Source: Symbiodinium natans
Taxonomy: Eukaryota; Sar; Dinophyceae; Suessiales; Symbiodiniaceae
Reading direction: 5' to 3'
Assembly: GCA_905221605.1 (NCBI GenBank)
Contig: CAJNDS010000466.1
Span: 1-64,000 of the forward strand
DNA length: 64,000 nucleotides
The notes under the pieces are model-generated. The model did no database searches and was not told the origin of the DNA. It saw only the letters and a list, made by a program, of their open reading frames with translations. This document shows positions 41,030 to 52,444 of the stretch, one piece after another (the stretch's first letter is position 1; each line of letters opens with the position of its first letter). Made by a program: the position numbers and the translations under genes.

Positions 41030-41077
41030 GTCGGACCGACCGTCGGACCGACCGTCGGACCGACTGGCGGACCGACC
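41030..41077. repeat. dodecamer tandem repeat with self-complementary units
   Basis: Four copies of GTCGGACCGACC, the last two slightly changed. GTCGGACCGAC is almost self-complementary, so the array can fold into hairpins. Confidence 0.9.
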
Positions 41078-41404
41078 TCTTTCCGCTTCTCTGGCGCATC
41101 CGCCTCCCATGAACACGATGCCCAACCCATCTACACCTTAGCACTAGATGTTCCATGATACCATAGACGTAGGCCACGGTGAACTATAACAGACACGAAA
41201 ATAGACGAGAACAGACTATAGCCAACTGTGTCATGCCATCATAGACACGAATCCCCTGTAGCAGAATATAAACGACTATAGTATACCATCATACTCTGGT
41301 CGTCAAGGTACCGCGGCATCCCTTCGCGAGTCGCGATCGGGTCCGGCTGCGCCACCCCGCGCCTTGCTGGTGCGGCTTGCAAACCACCAACCATGGGTTG
41401 TGGG

Positions 41405-41555
41405 CTTCGGGGATTTTCGGGGACGTTGGGGGATTTTTAGGGGATCTCAAGGGATTTTAAGGGATTTTAGGGGTGTTTAGGGGTGTTTCGGGGTGTTTTG
41501 GGGATTTTAGGGGTGTTTAGGGGTGTTTCGGGGTGTTTAGGGCTTGGGGGGTGTT
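41405..41555. repeat. degenerate GGGGATTTTAGGGGTGTTT repeats
   Basis: Successive units GGGATTTTAAGG, GGGGTGTTTAGG and GGGGTGTTTCGG. G/T-biased on one strand like the telomere-like arrays, but with a longer and irregular period. Confidence 0.7.
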
Positions 41556-43169
41556 GGGATGTAGGGCGACACAACTCAGCTCACGGCATGCCCGGCGTAG
41601 CCGTTCTGCTGTCCTTGCTGCGCCTGGACCTACAGGCGGGTGGATGGTGAGCCGCACGGAGAGTGCCAATGCCTGGCCTTTACAGTTCTTTGGGGTCCCA
41701 AAAAAAGGGAGAAGATGCGGAACTGACCACATTTGGGGGTTCCGAAATTCAGGGTACCTTCTTGGGTCCTGATTATAAGGGAATCCTACTTTTGGGGGTC
41801 TTTATTCGGGGTTCCTTATTCTTCGTAAACCCCCACGTCATGCGACCTGGCAGGCATTTGGGGACCGGACCGGACGGCTCCGAGTCCGCCTCTGTCGCGT
41901 GGCCTCTGGGTTAGATAAGGAGGGGAGGAAAGGACGGGAACAGAACATGTGGGCCGGTTTTAATTTTAGTATACCCTTTGTTATTCAGAGGGTTTCGTGT
42001 TGAAAAGGGCTCATGATTGTAGGTCAACCTCCAACTGTACAAACCGACATGGAAAGCAGGAGCCACAGCCTCCTGTGACGACCAGTGCTGGTACACCACG
42101 TGGAGCTCCTCTTGTTGAAGGGGCTCTGAATTCTCCTCCAGCCTCTAGCAATTCCTACACAGGCACGCCCTTCAGTCCTTCAAGAGCTCCAAGACCAGAG
42201 CCTTCAAGTCAGACGCTTCCAAACATGCCGAAACGGGAAGGCATCATTAGACTCGCCTGGTCCCCACCCGCCAACGTGGCCTTAGAATGGAAGAGTCGCA
42301 CGCTGCCGGCCGTGACAAAAATGCAAAACCTGAAAAGATTTAAGATGCTTGCCAAGGCAGCATTGTCCAGCTCAACAGACATTCGGCGCAACCCCTTGGC
42401 AACCTCACAGGAAACAAGATGAGTCTTTCGAAGGGTTGCTTTGGCTCAATGTCCTTTGAATCGTTTATCCCGAGCTCTGGCCTAGGTCGTGTATCATGAA
42501 AAACTGTCATCGCTGCATGGCACACATAAGTGCACATTGCGGTTCATGGCGACCTACGACATCTTTAGCAGCTCACTCGGAGACCTAGAAACTGGTTTTG
42601 CCATGGTGTTGCTGCATTAAAATGAGAACCGGGATTGAGAGAAGTGGAGACAAGTATGGACGTAGAAAGGGCCAGAACACCAGTGAGAGTTTCCAGGAAT
42701 ACTTCAACCTGAATATCTGGAACAGGCATGTGGGAACTCCGGAGCAGTGTAACCAAACCTGACATTGAAACGTCATGCCACAAGCACACTCTCTGGGATA
42801 ACAGGTGGCCAATGACAGTCCCAGTAGATGGCAAACGATACAAGCCCACAAGCTAAAAGACGTCAAGCGGTGGGGGCCAACCTCAGGTACCGTACCTGGA
42901 GAGACCCAAACCCATCTCACAAGTGGCAACCATCAGATAGGCTGCAACACGCGCCATGACAACAACTACTCCTGCGATGTACACAGAGCTGAAACTCCTC
43001 CGGAGCATGACGTTCACTGCAGCGGTGAACCAGCCTGTGTCCAGGTCTGGTGTGGTTGACCTGCGTGCGCCGTCAGCTTCTGCTTGACCTGAAAGCACAA
43101 CTACCGGCAGCAAAAAAGACAATGTGAAAATCAATGAACATGTGCACATACATGTATAGTGTCGGCATT

Positions 43170-43220
43170 TATCTCTTCCTCCTCTTCTTCTCCTTCTTCT
43201 GCTTCTTCTTCTTCTTCTGT
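43170..43220. repeat. CTT/CTC microsatellite
   Basis: A polypyrimidine trinucleotide tract (CTTCTTCTTCTT with CTC interruptions). Confidence 0.9.
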
Positions 43221-45346
43221 AGGAGTCTGGGGAGCATAAGGCAGGACCCTACCTCCCGGATCTCATGGTACTACGGTGCGTCAGGACCAAGAAACCCAGC
43301 CCCTCGCCCGCCCCCGCCTCTCCCTCCGCCTTCTCTTGCCTACCCCCAACCCACCCCAGCTTCGTAGCCATTCCCAACCACCGTCCCTTTCTCGCGCCTT
43401 GAGCTACCCTCCAAAGAGCTAGGTTTCCCGAAAGCTGGCGACCGCTTCGCCGTTGCGGTGGCCACGGGCCCGGCCGAAGCTGGTCGCATAGCGTGAAAAT
43501 GAAAATTACAGTAACAGTAGCAACAGCATCTAACGTCTAGCGGCAGTCATACCAAGAAGGACAATCACAATGGCCAGCAGCACAGAAACACCGAGTGCAG
43601 GGCCGAGTGCTTTGCAAAAATCGCATTCAGCAGGTCCACGAAAGCCTTCCATTTGCCGTTACGTCATGCGACTGCTAAATCTGTGCGTGGCTTCTTCGGC
43701 CTCCCCAGACACCAGGTTTGCCTGCGCCCGTTGCAAATGATTAGCTTCCCTACGAAGACCTAATACCCACTGTAGGCGTGTACAGTGGCCAGCATCGGCA
43801 CTCGCACTTCAGCCCAAGGGACCACCAGGCGACCAGGAAGCACATATGCTTTGCCAGCCTGACCTGCATCCGGCTTTCGTGAGTACTGAGTACGACCAAC
43901 TGACGAAAGATGAGAGCCGCTGGTGCGCCCACTATGCCCACTGTGCAGACGCAAGGTTCGGGCCATGTTTCCCCTTCACGGTGCCAAGATCCAGCAGCCA
44001 GGAATGAAGCTCGGCACTTACCTTGGCCAAACTTTGGCGCAAGACACCCTTGTACAAGAATGTTAACAGTAATATCAAGTAATTAGGATCGGATAGTACT
44101 GCTAATAACAATACTCTTATACTAATTATTGCAAATAGACTGGTTTAGACAGGCTGGCCTCGGGAGGTGGTACCGGCTGCATCTGGCACAAGCCGGTGCA
44201 ATCCACGGCGTGTCCTTCACTCACGGAGATATCTGCACCTGCATTCATGGCAGGACAATAATATTTCAAATGTTAGTACGAACAACCATATTAACGATCA
44301 TATGAATAAGAGTCTTAAAATACAAATAATCAGAAAGCAATAATAGGTAAGAAGAAATAATATACTTGTAAGCATATTAATCAAAAAAACCAACGCCAAT
44401 CGGAATATTCCTAGTGATAGTAGCAAAAAATAGACACAAATAATAGAGTAAGAACACCGACGCCTGCGCTGGGGCATGGGAGCACATCGCGGCACGAGAG
44501 GCTGAAGAGGCGTTTAGAGGCTTAGGATGCAGTGGTTTGGGACAATGGGGGGGGAGGGGGGGTATTGTAAGGGTGCTGTTATTCTATGAGGGGACCCATG
44601 TAAGGGACTCGATTTTAGAGGGCTACCCAGAAGTCTGTGCATCTTGTGGCATCATGTGCTAGATCGCATAGGTCGTAGGCTGGTCGCAAGCCTGTGTGAG
44701 TCGCTGCGTTGAGCTTGGCAGCTTGGTGATGGCTGGATCCTAAAACGTCACAGCTTGATGACCACCATAGGCAGCAGGCAAGAAGCAAGACCGCTGTCCA
44801 TCCCCTGCCCAATCTGGCTTAGGCCAGGTGAACTACCCCTGGCTTGCTAGGTTTTCATCAGGGCTTCGGCTTCGACTCCAAGATTTCTGGCTTAGGGTCT
44901 CTCTTCAAGGAACCCCCTTTATCCCTTGTTGCGGGACACAGCTTGTGGAAAGGAGCCTCCTTTTTTAGCCAGCATGGTCCCGTGCATGGCATGGTGTCCT
45001 GCTGCTCATCATGGTAGCCCCGACGCTAGGATGCCGCCTTTGGCGAAGCCAGAGCAAATAACTATCGAGTTCTACGGCGAGTTTCAGCGAGACAGGCCGA
45101 AACTCAGGTGACAGGCTTGTTGAAGCCAAGACTCGGGTTTTCATAGCGCTCCTGTCGTTAAAACTGACTCCTGTGAGACACCCGATGCATGCCATCGGTA
45201 GGCACTTCTGCCCAACAGAAAAACGCATCAAAGAACGTAAGTTATCAGTGTGGGGCATCTGTTCTCTGGGAGGCGTCTCAGGCTGCCTCTCCCAGCCTCG
45301 CACGAAGCCTCGGCAACATGAAGGTCATTTCTGACGATGCGTCGGC

Positions 45347-45426
45347 ACAGCCCATGCTGGTACTCGCTGGCACTCAGCCGGGGACTTCTGCGCCTCGTCC
45401 TCAGCCTTCTGTCGCAGCAGCCGCTC
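45347..45426 (-). CDS. candidate coiled-coil exon
   Basis: A minus-strand candidate after acceptor TGTGCGCCTCTAG|G. It reads ERLLRQKAEDEAQKSPAECQ, then RVPAWA. Strong helical charge pattern. The rest of the gene was not resolved. Confidence 0.45.
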
Positions 45427-48224
45427 CTAGAGGCGCACAGACGCAGAGACGCAGTGTCTTGGTTCGTGCCCTGTTCAGCGTGCCTGTTGCAGTTGGTTCT
45501 TCAGCTGCCTGGCTCCTGCAGACAAGGCGACTCAACATCAAGCTTGCTCATATAATCACTCCAGTCCGCCGACCTGCATCCAGCACCAGGTCGGCAGCAG
45601 CCCTGCTTGACCTGATGAGGAACAGAACCTAAACAATGACAAGAACATGCGAGGAGTTCCTGTAAGGTATGAGCGGTTGCGAGACTCGCGATGATGTGCG
45701 TCCCAACTGCCATGTCGTTATGAGGCATCTCCACTTGATCGTCGGAAACACATGACCGATCAGACAGACCAGCCATCACCGTTAAGAGAACTTTCTAAGG
45801 CATGGCCCCGCTTCGTCTGAGGACGGAACATCTCCCAGCGTTGAGCCCATGGAACTCGTACTCCTCCACCCAGGGTCACTACCAGGAGCAGACTCTAACA
45901 GCCGAAGACAAGGGCCTTTCTGCAAGTTGCGACAGAGGAGAGGCATGTGACATGAACTCTCCACACGACCGATGAGTCGGGTTTCGTGTTCTGGCCTGCC
46001 AGATTTGCGGGAACCTCGCCGCTCACCTGCACAGATGAAAGTTCTGCGTGGTAGTGGGCTGTGAAAACGCTGCCGGGGGCCTGCGTGCGTCTCTTGAAGC
46101 GGGTCAGGGCGGCCTGCACAGTCGAAGCAGCGATTTGCGGCGTTTAGGGCAGAAAGCAACGATGTGCGGCTTTTAGGGTTAGGGTTTAGGCTTTAAGGCC
46201 TGTACTTTTTGTGTGGGGCTTTTGAATATTTTTTGGGGGGAGGCGTTTTTGCTTGAGTCGCTGAGCGGCAGGCCTCCAACGATTGCCGATGCATTAAGCC
46301 GGATCGGGACCAGGCCTGTGGCGTCTTCGAGCCATGTAAGATGTTCAGACACCAAGATCAGGGATTCTACATTGTATTACTACATCATGTAGCCTGAATA
46401 ACCCTGATATTTTTGATTTCATTCAAGTTCCTGCTAAAACCTTAGCAAGAACCCAGCCTTAAAGAATGTTAGAGCCGACTCCTGCCTCCGGATCCGACCT
46501 CCGGCCGTGGGGACAGTGGAGGGAAGCTGGCCCAGAACTCCTGAAGATCCAAGGAGATCCAGCGAGACCACGTGAAGTGGCGCACTGCGCGTCTTGTGCT
46601 TGCGGGCCTCCGAACCAACCCGTGCCCGCCACTGCATGTCCGCCTATCCAGCAGGAAGGGTGTCTCACGGCAAGTGCTTCGCGCTGGTAACATGCGCTCG
46701 GTCGGCTCGCGTCTCTGCTTACGGTGCATTCAATACACCTGAGAAGGACTGACCATCGAGGTGCCCGGCATGGCTCGAGAGGTTACGAACACGCGTTGGA
46801 TGGAAGTTCTGTATGACGCAGCTCTCCATCGTATGTCTACATGGCTGCAAGGTCTGCAACAACGTGCTGCTCAAAAAAGCTTGTGTTCCCTGCCAGCGCT
46901 CATGAGACTGAATGACATGTGCAGGGCACTCGTGCACGACAGACTCCAGAAGCAAGATCTCTTGCAAAGGGAAGCCAGGGACGACAACAGTTATACCCCG
47001 GAGACGAGAGTGGAACACGAAGCGGGGTACTGCACCTGAGGCAGAGGAGTCGCGGAGGCTTTAATGGCGACCTTTGACGTTGCAGGGGGCAGAATCAGCA
47101 GAAGTGTTCAGGAGTGCACAACGTCTCCACTATGCACTTACGGTATTACGACACCTCACACATCAAGCTTCAACAGGAGCATCTTGACTCAAAGCGGGAG
47201 CTGCGTCTCTGGCACCTCACATGAATTTGCCCCGGCCAATCTGTTGGCTGGTGGCAACTAAAAGGCTGCAGAGGTATTTGGGTGCCTCGCATGACTCGCA
47301 TCCGAGATCCGTTTAAAAGGACCACTCAACCACACAAGCACCACATTATAAAAGGTGAACGGTCGAACTCCCGAATTCCATGCCGCTTCGGCCCGTCGAT
47401 GCCTTTCCGAAGTTGGCTTAAGGCAAAGTAGCGAAGTAGAAATCAGAACTTGCAAATACGTGCCTTCTGACAGAAAGGTCATCTGTGCATTCGGAGTGTA
47501 GCTGCGCATGGTGAAGGAGCTGGTGTTCGCCGTAATAAAAAAACAAGTGCTCAAGCATAACACATCACGCGGCTGCAGCTACGGTGCCTCAAGGCACCAG
47601 GCGGTAGTGCAAAGCAGGCATCTCTTCCCTCATGTTTTTTGAAACATTGCAGTCATTCCTGCATCCTTGAAATAAAAGCCTGCGTCTTGCCTCTGTGTGC
47701 ACGCGAGGCGCTTTGTAACCGAGCTGCACCACACAACGAACTGGTATTGAGAAACTTTGTTCACTCCGTGTGGGGTCTGTCGCCACGATAGGTCAGATCA
47801 AGGGATGACTGCCTGGCAGCTACCGGGACTTAGAGCACAACTTCTGAGCCGAGCGGCCCTTAGCGTGCAAGCACACACACACACTGGCGCCTCAGGGAAG
47901 CGGGTCGCTCCAGAAGACGCCATGCCCCAGGCCCTGCGAACATCTCGCCGGTTCTCCTTCTCTGCTGGCGGACCTGAACTTACTATATTATATTACATTA
48001 GACTATATCATATTACATTATACTATATTATATTATATGATATGATAGTATATTGTGCGATGTCATGATACATTATGATTTATGATATATTACAATATTT
48101 ATTTTGCTATATTGTATTACATCCCTCTGCTCTTGGCTTTATTCCGTGGTCCATAGCTGGGCAGGCTCGCCGGTTTAACACGCAACGATCGCAGCTGTAC
48201 TTGATAGCAACAACATAAAACCTT
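45427..48224. other. no assignable gene; AT-rich microsatellite near the end
   Basis: Short overlapping frames. The minus strand around 46470-46600 reads naturally (ISLDLQEFWASFPPLSPRPE) but has no clear borders. TTTAGGG-like units occur near 46175-46195. A TATTATAT-type tract spans about 47975-48120. Confidence 0.35.
47975..48120. repeat. AT-rich tandem tract (TATATTATATTACAT-like)
   Basis: Irregular units of TATATTA, TACATTA and TATGATA over about 145 bp in otherwise mixed-GC DNA. Confidence 0.8.
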
Positions 48225-48378
48225 TGAAGAAGGTAGCCTATGAACCCACAGCAAAGCAGGGCCCACGCGGCCTACGCTCCTTTTCCTTGCCGCAAGCCAA
48301 CGGCTGAAGGCCTAAGCCAAAAGGTGATGGCGGAGAAGAGCTCAGCCATGCCATCGATGCCTGATGCAGGTTTCTACA
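48225..48378 (-). repeat. 3' LTR of copia element 2
   Basis: 154 bp, on the plus strand TGAAGAAGGTAGCC...GGTTTCTACA, identical to 56956-57109. It is preceded on the plus strand by ACCTT. Confidence 0.95.
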
Positions 48379-48436
48379 TCCGTATTTATTTCTTTTGTTG
48401 CGAAAGGGCGGAAACTGCAGGCTTCGATGGACATGA

Positions 48437-51400
48437 TCACTGTACAGAATCCTTGGTGAAGAAAGTCACGAGGATTGGAGCTCTGTGAGGAAGGAGTTCG
48501 TGCTGGTTTGCCAAATCTTGGTAACGACAGTCCCGCTCGAGACATCGCCACATGACCTGGCCCGTCTGTAGCTCAAGCCGACAAAAGGTGCTTCTAAGTG
48601 GGAACTGGGCCGGTGAAAACCGCGGTTCAGGAGAGCGAAAACTCTTGGCGTCGTACGCCACGTTGATGCCCATGTCAGCGCGATGATGCCAGCCACGTTG
48701 TTCACCCAGCTTCAGGAGGTGGCCGAGCAGAGGATCGCCAGGTTCCAATGGTTCCCCCATGAGCTCAGCAGTCGAAGTCGGCGCAGCGCGCTTGCGCTGT
48801 CCTTTTGACACCTGCTTTACAAAAGCAGGGCTGTAGGTGACTGACCATTTGCCAGCTGCCATGATGCTGCGCATGTGCGTGAGATCCATGTCCTTGGTAC
48901 CGCCGTCTGCAAACATCAGACTGGTGTTGGGCCTTCTGAGGACACTGCGGAGCCAGGCGATGGTAAAAGCTAGACTTTTCTGGCTGCCGAAACTGTTGGA
49001 GTCATTGTTGGACCTGTCGAATACGTCTTTGGCGTCTACGACGGTGCAGAGGGGCACGGAGTTAAGCGAAGAGTCCAGGGTCGACTTGTGCAAGGGAAGT
49101 CCCCGGACACTTGCAAGAAATCCTCGGCACAACTGGCCCACATCAAAGGCCTCCTCTGTGCTCAGCGTTTCCGCTGCGTACGAGGAGCGGCACACTCGAG
49201 GGATGCGGTGCGACCTCATGTCCAAGATGTTGAACGATCCCGTGCGTCCTGCCATGAGCTCCTCATCAGCCAAGATGATAAAGTAGCAGGCCTGGGAGTA
49301 CACCTTGGTGAGCGGGGCCTCCTGAGACGAGCCCTTCAAGTCGACGTTGCCCAAAGCAGCGTCCGCAACGGCCATCAGGCCGCCCTTGTACGGGTTCACC
49401 CCGCGAAACACCAGCTCAAAGTTGCAGTCCTTCTGGAACTCCCGGACGGCCTGGTTCGCTCTCAGCAAAGTTCCCACCGTAGGCGGAGACTCTCCCTGCA
49501 GCGATGACACGCAGAAGGAAAGGTCGAAGCGAAGTTGGGCCACCAACCACTGAAGACTTCCCAAGACAGCCCTAAGCTGGCGATGTTCAAAGGGTGTCAG
49601 CAGAGCAGCCACATCGGAGCGCCTGCTCTTAGAAAGTGTGACCTCGCGGAGGTTCTCGTGGTAGGTCTTCATGCTCAGGGTGACCGAGCCGTCAGGCTTC
49701 TTGTCAAAGAACTTGCCGCACCAAGTGAAGGAGTTGCGGGTGACCTCACGAAACCCCAGCTCGTCTCCCACCTGCAACAGGGACTTCTCAGCCAAGGCAT
49801 TGCCACCAAGCAGCAAATCATCGACATGACTTATGATCATCCCGCACAAAGTCTTTCGCTCTGGCCCGCTCCAAAGAAACCAGACCGCTTGGTCCAGTGC
49901 CGAGCGAACCCATCCGCGCCGCTCGAGGGAGCTGGCCAGCTTTAGCCACCATTGGCGCGGCGCGTCGGCGAGTCCGAACACGCCTTTCAGGACTTTTGCC
50001 AAGCAACCTCGAGGTAATGGAATTTCAGGGCCCGTCTTCTCGTTGGTGGGGCCGATATACAACTCTCGGGTGACGAATGGATCGCCTTTCAAGAAAGCCG
50101 ACTTAACGTCGGCCGCCAAGAGGTTCCAAGTAGCGCTGTGGTACGCCACCAAGCAAAGTAGAAGGTGTTGGCTCAAACGGCTTCCTGTCGGGGCATCACG
50201 ACGAATCTCACCTTCAAGGTTCGCCCGGTCTTTGAAGCCAGGCACCACCAACCTAGCACTCGGGGCTGGAGGCAAGTTGGCACCCTCTGTCCTAAGGCCG
50301 TCGTTCTTATCGGTCAAGACGAAGCGCGGCGTCATGATTCGATCCAGCTCCCCTTTGCGCGCCAACTCCTTGCGCACGGCGAGGCTCTCTTGCAACGACA
50401 ACACTTTGACAGCGTCATTGTCCACGTAAGCAGACCAGCCTTTAACTGCGGCCTCCTTCCACAGCGTCCTTTCTGAAGGGGACATCTTGGACCAAATTTT
50501 CTCCTTTCGCCCACCAGCGGCACAAACTTCATGAACGTCATCAGGTTGTCCTGCGGGTAAAGGAGCACCAAGTCGCTGAAGAAGCTCATGCTGCGAACTC
50601 GAAGGTAAGCTCCAACGTCCATCCCAGGTTCCGTGGTCAGGGGCCTTCTCGGACACTGAACCCTGCAAGCGGTCACATTCAACTTGAGCCTGAACTTGTA
50701 GGAGTGGATGAAGATCTGCGCCACCTTGAGCTAAGCGAAGTAGCTGTTCGTGATCTAAGGTCAAGGCTTCAAAGGCCGAACGCGCTTCCCCCAACCGCGG
50801 ATCATTCAGAACTACAGGACCCAGAGCAGCCGGCAAAGATGCAGCGCTAATGGACCCAGGTGGTTCTGTAGAAGGTCGATGGGGATCAGCAGCACCGGCA
50901 ACTGACACGTGATCACCAGGTGGTTCTATAGAAGGTCGATGGGGATCAGCAGCACCAACAACTGAAGCTTGATCAGCAGGTGGTTCTGTAGAGAGTCGAG
51001 GAGGATCCGCAACACCAGCGCTCGCTGTAGGAGACACCCGTCGCGAAGAAGGCACCGGCTCCTCCGAAAGCAAAAGAGATGGTTCCACACTCTGGCTGGC
51101 GCTGCGCTTGCGTCCTCTCTCCATCAACGAACGAAGCTCGGCGGCAAAGTCGGCCGGCTGGCCTCGAACAAGAGCTTGCCTTCCCAACTCCACAGCCAGC
51201 GGCTGTCCCTGAGCTCGTCGAAGGGCGTTCTGCATCACGGGGCGGCGCACCAAGTGACCCACTGGCGTCCCAGGCGCAGCGGTCAAGGGCGGCGCTGCCA
51301 AGGTGGAGGGAGCAACCGCGCCAGGCATTGGTGGTTCGGGAAGTTCGGGATCCTCTCTCTCATCAGACTCGGCATCACTGGCCGCCTGACCAAGGTCCTC

Positions 51401-52444
51401 CAAAGGCGTGCGGCCAGTCGAAGTCAGCTCCTTGATTGCCTCTTCCCAGGCGCCAGCGGACAGCTCTTCAAGCGTAGAGGCCGGGCGCACATGTTCAAGC
51501 GCACACTTCGTGACTTGACCTTTGAAGGACAAAAAGGCGTTGGTGACGGCGCTGTCCTCTGAACTCTGCTCCAGAGCCAACACGATTGCCGGCCCGTGCC
51601 AACGACGGAGTTCCAGCCTGCGCCGTCTGGAGGAAGTCGACAGCCGCGGGTCGCCCCGGCGATTTAGCTTTTGAGCCCTCCAGAAATACACAGTGTCACC
51701 TGGCTGTATTGAGCGGGAAATGGTCGGCTCTCGACTTCGAGCAAGTTCAGCACGGCGAATGGCCTTCGAATAATGGAGCCTGATCATGCCGATGCGGGCG
51801 CTTTCTCTCAAAGCCATTCGCTGCTGGAGGGACGGCTCAGCATCTATCAACCCGTGCTCCGCCAGCCTTCCAGAGAAATTGTGGAGGACTGAGCCCTGAC
51901 TGGAGGGCTGTCGACCTGTGACGCTTTGAAGCGGCGTCACGCCTTCTTCATTGACATCTGCATTATAGGCCGAGCAAGCCTCTCCGATGGCATTGGAGAT
52001 CTCTCGGTCTCCCAGGACGACATTGTCTGTGACGATGGCGGCCACCAGCGTTTTGAGTATGCCTCCTGATCTTTCGGCCGGGCTGTTCTGCCACGGCGCC
52101 TGCACGGCGCAGTGCCAGAGGTGCACGGAGTGAGCCGAGCAAAAGGTTTGGAATTCTGCACTGATGAATTCGCGGCCCTGGTCCGCGATAATTTGCCGCG
52201 GCGCACCTAGAATGGGCCACCAATACTGCATCATGAAGTCAATCACCGCAGCTGAAGACTTGTTTGGGATGCGGGCTGCCAGCTGGTACTTGGAGACCGC
52301 GTCGGTGGCATGAGCTACCACAAAAGGCGCGCCAATGGAATCCTCCACAATCAGCAGGTCTAGGTGAGCCCGCTCCCCAACGGCTCGCGGAGCAGGCAAG
52401 CTAGCCACACGGCGGCTTTTCGGACGGCTGCGCTCCAAGCACAC
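48437..52444 (-). CDS. copia Pol: integrase, reverse transcriptase, RNase H (element 2)
   Basis: A 1335-codon open frame. Its upstream edge enters from CXXC...CDVC of the integrase zinc-binding domain, whose His half lies in the neighbouring frame. Integrase core: Asp in LDLLIVEDS, Asp in IIADQGREF, Glu in NSPAERSGG. A long Pro/Glu/Ser-rich linker includes a 20-residue tandem repeat (ADPHRPSTEPPGD type). RT motifs: ARLVVPGFKD, LAADVKSAFLKG, KGVFGLADAPRQWW and the centre ISHVDDLLLGG near residue 873. RNase H: VADAALGN, SSYAAETLS and VVDAKDVFD. The C-terminal tail holds a possible C2H2-type site, CLERDCRYQDLANQHELLPH. Its true start is within the polyprotein, so the first codon here is not a real initiator. 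Confidence 0.9.
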   Translation of the reverse strand: MCLERSRPKSRRVASLPAPRAVGERAHLDLLIVEDSIGAPFVVAHATDAVSKYQLAARIPNKSSAAVIDFMMQYWWPILGAPRQIIADQGREFISAEFQTFCSAHSVHLWHCAVQAPWQNSPAERSGGILKTLVAAIVTDNVVLGDREISNAIGEACSAYNADVNEEGVTPLQSVTGRQPSSQGSVLHNFSGRLAEHGLIDAEPSLQQRMALRESARIGMIRLHYSKAIRRAELARSREPTISRSIQPGDTVYFWRAQKLNRRGDPRLSTSSRRRRLELRRWHGPAIVLALEQSSEDSAVTNAFLSFKGQVTKCALEHVRPASTLEELSAGAWEEAIKELTSTGRTPLEDLGQAASDAESDEREDPELPEPPMPGAVAPSTLAAPPLTAAPGTPVGHLVRRPVMQNALRRAQGQPLAVELGRQALVRGQPADFAAELRSLMERGRKRSASQSVEPSLLLSEEPVPSSRRVSPTASAGVADPPRLSTEPPADQASVVGAADPHRPSIEPPGDHVSVAGAADPHRPSTEPPGSISAASLPAALGPVVLNDPRLGEARSAFEALTLDHEQLLRLAQGGADLHPLLQVQAQVECDRLQGSVSEKAPDHGTWDGRWSLPSSSQHELLQRLGAPLPAGQPDDVHEVCAAGGRKEKIWSKMSPSERTLWKEAAVKGWSAYVDNDAVKVLSLQESLAVRKELARKGELDRIMTPRFVLTDKNDGLRTEGANLPPAPSARLVVPGFKDRANLEGEIRRDAPTGSRLSQHLLLCLVAYHSATWNLLAADVKSAFLKGDPFVTRELYIGPTNEKTGPEIPLPRGCLAKVLKGVFGLADAPRQWWLKLASSLERRGWVRSALDQAVWFLWSGPERKTLCGMIISHVDDLLLGGNALAEKSLLQVGDELGFREVTRNSFTWCGKFFDKKPDGSVTLSMKTYHENLREVTLSKSRRSDVAALLTPFEHRQLRAVLGSLQWLVAQLRFDLSFCVSSLQGESPPTVGTLLRANQAVREFQKDCNFELVFRGVNPYKGGLMAVADAALGNVDLKGSSQEAPLTKVYSQACYFIILADEELMAGRTGSFNILDMRSHRIPRVCRSSYAAETLSTEEAFDVGQLCRGFLASVRGLPLHKSTLDSSLNSVPLCTVVDAKDVFDRSNNDSNSFGSQKSLAFTIAWLRSVLRRPNTSLMFADGGTKDMDLTHMRSIMAAGKWSVTYSPAFVKQVSKGQRKRAAPTSTAELMGEPLEPGDPLLGHLLKLGEQRGWHHRADMGINVAYDAKSFRSPEPRFSPAQFPLRSTFCRLELQTGQVMWRCLERDCRYQDLANQHELLPHRAPILVTFFTKDSVQ
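50856..51020 (-). repeat. 60-bp tandem repeat in the Pol linker of element 2
   Basis: Three copies with an exact 60-bp period (starting 50856, 50916 and 50976), the third diverged and shortened. Because 60 is a multiple of three the frame is kept, giving a 20-residue Pro/Glu-rich repeat in an unstructured linker. Confidence 0.9.

Larger units (their letters stand above)
37157..45346. other. no assignable gene; several simple repeats
   Basis: No conserved domain was recognised on either strand. It contains AT-rich patches (38570-38890, 44040-44460), GGGATTTTAGGGGTGTTT-type degenerate repeats (41405-41555), a dodecamer array (41030-41077) and a CTT/CTC tract (43170-43220). A plus-strand frame at 41997-42422 has a Pro/Ser-rich, protein-like middle, but nothing identifies it. 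Confidence 0.35.

Noticed and set aside
41997-42422. Pro/Ser-rich 141-codon plus-strand frame as a gene
   Set aside because: No motif, no splice context and no neighbour to support it; left inside a general region entry.
43134-43367. Phe/Leu-rich frame resembling a membrane segment
   Set aside because: The hydrophobic run is the translation of a CTT/CTC microsatellite.
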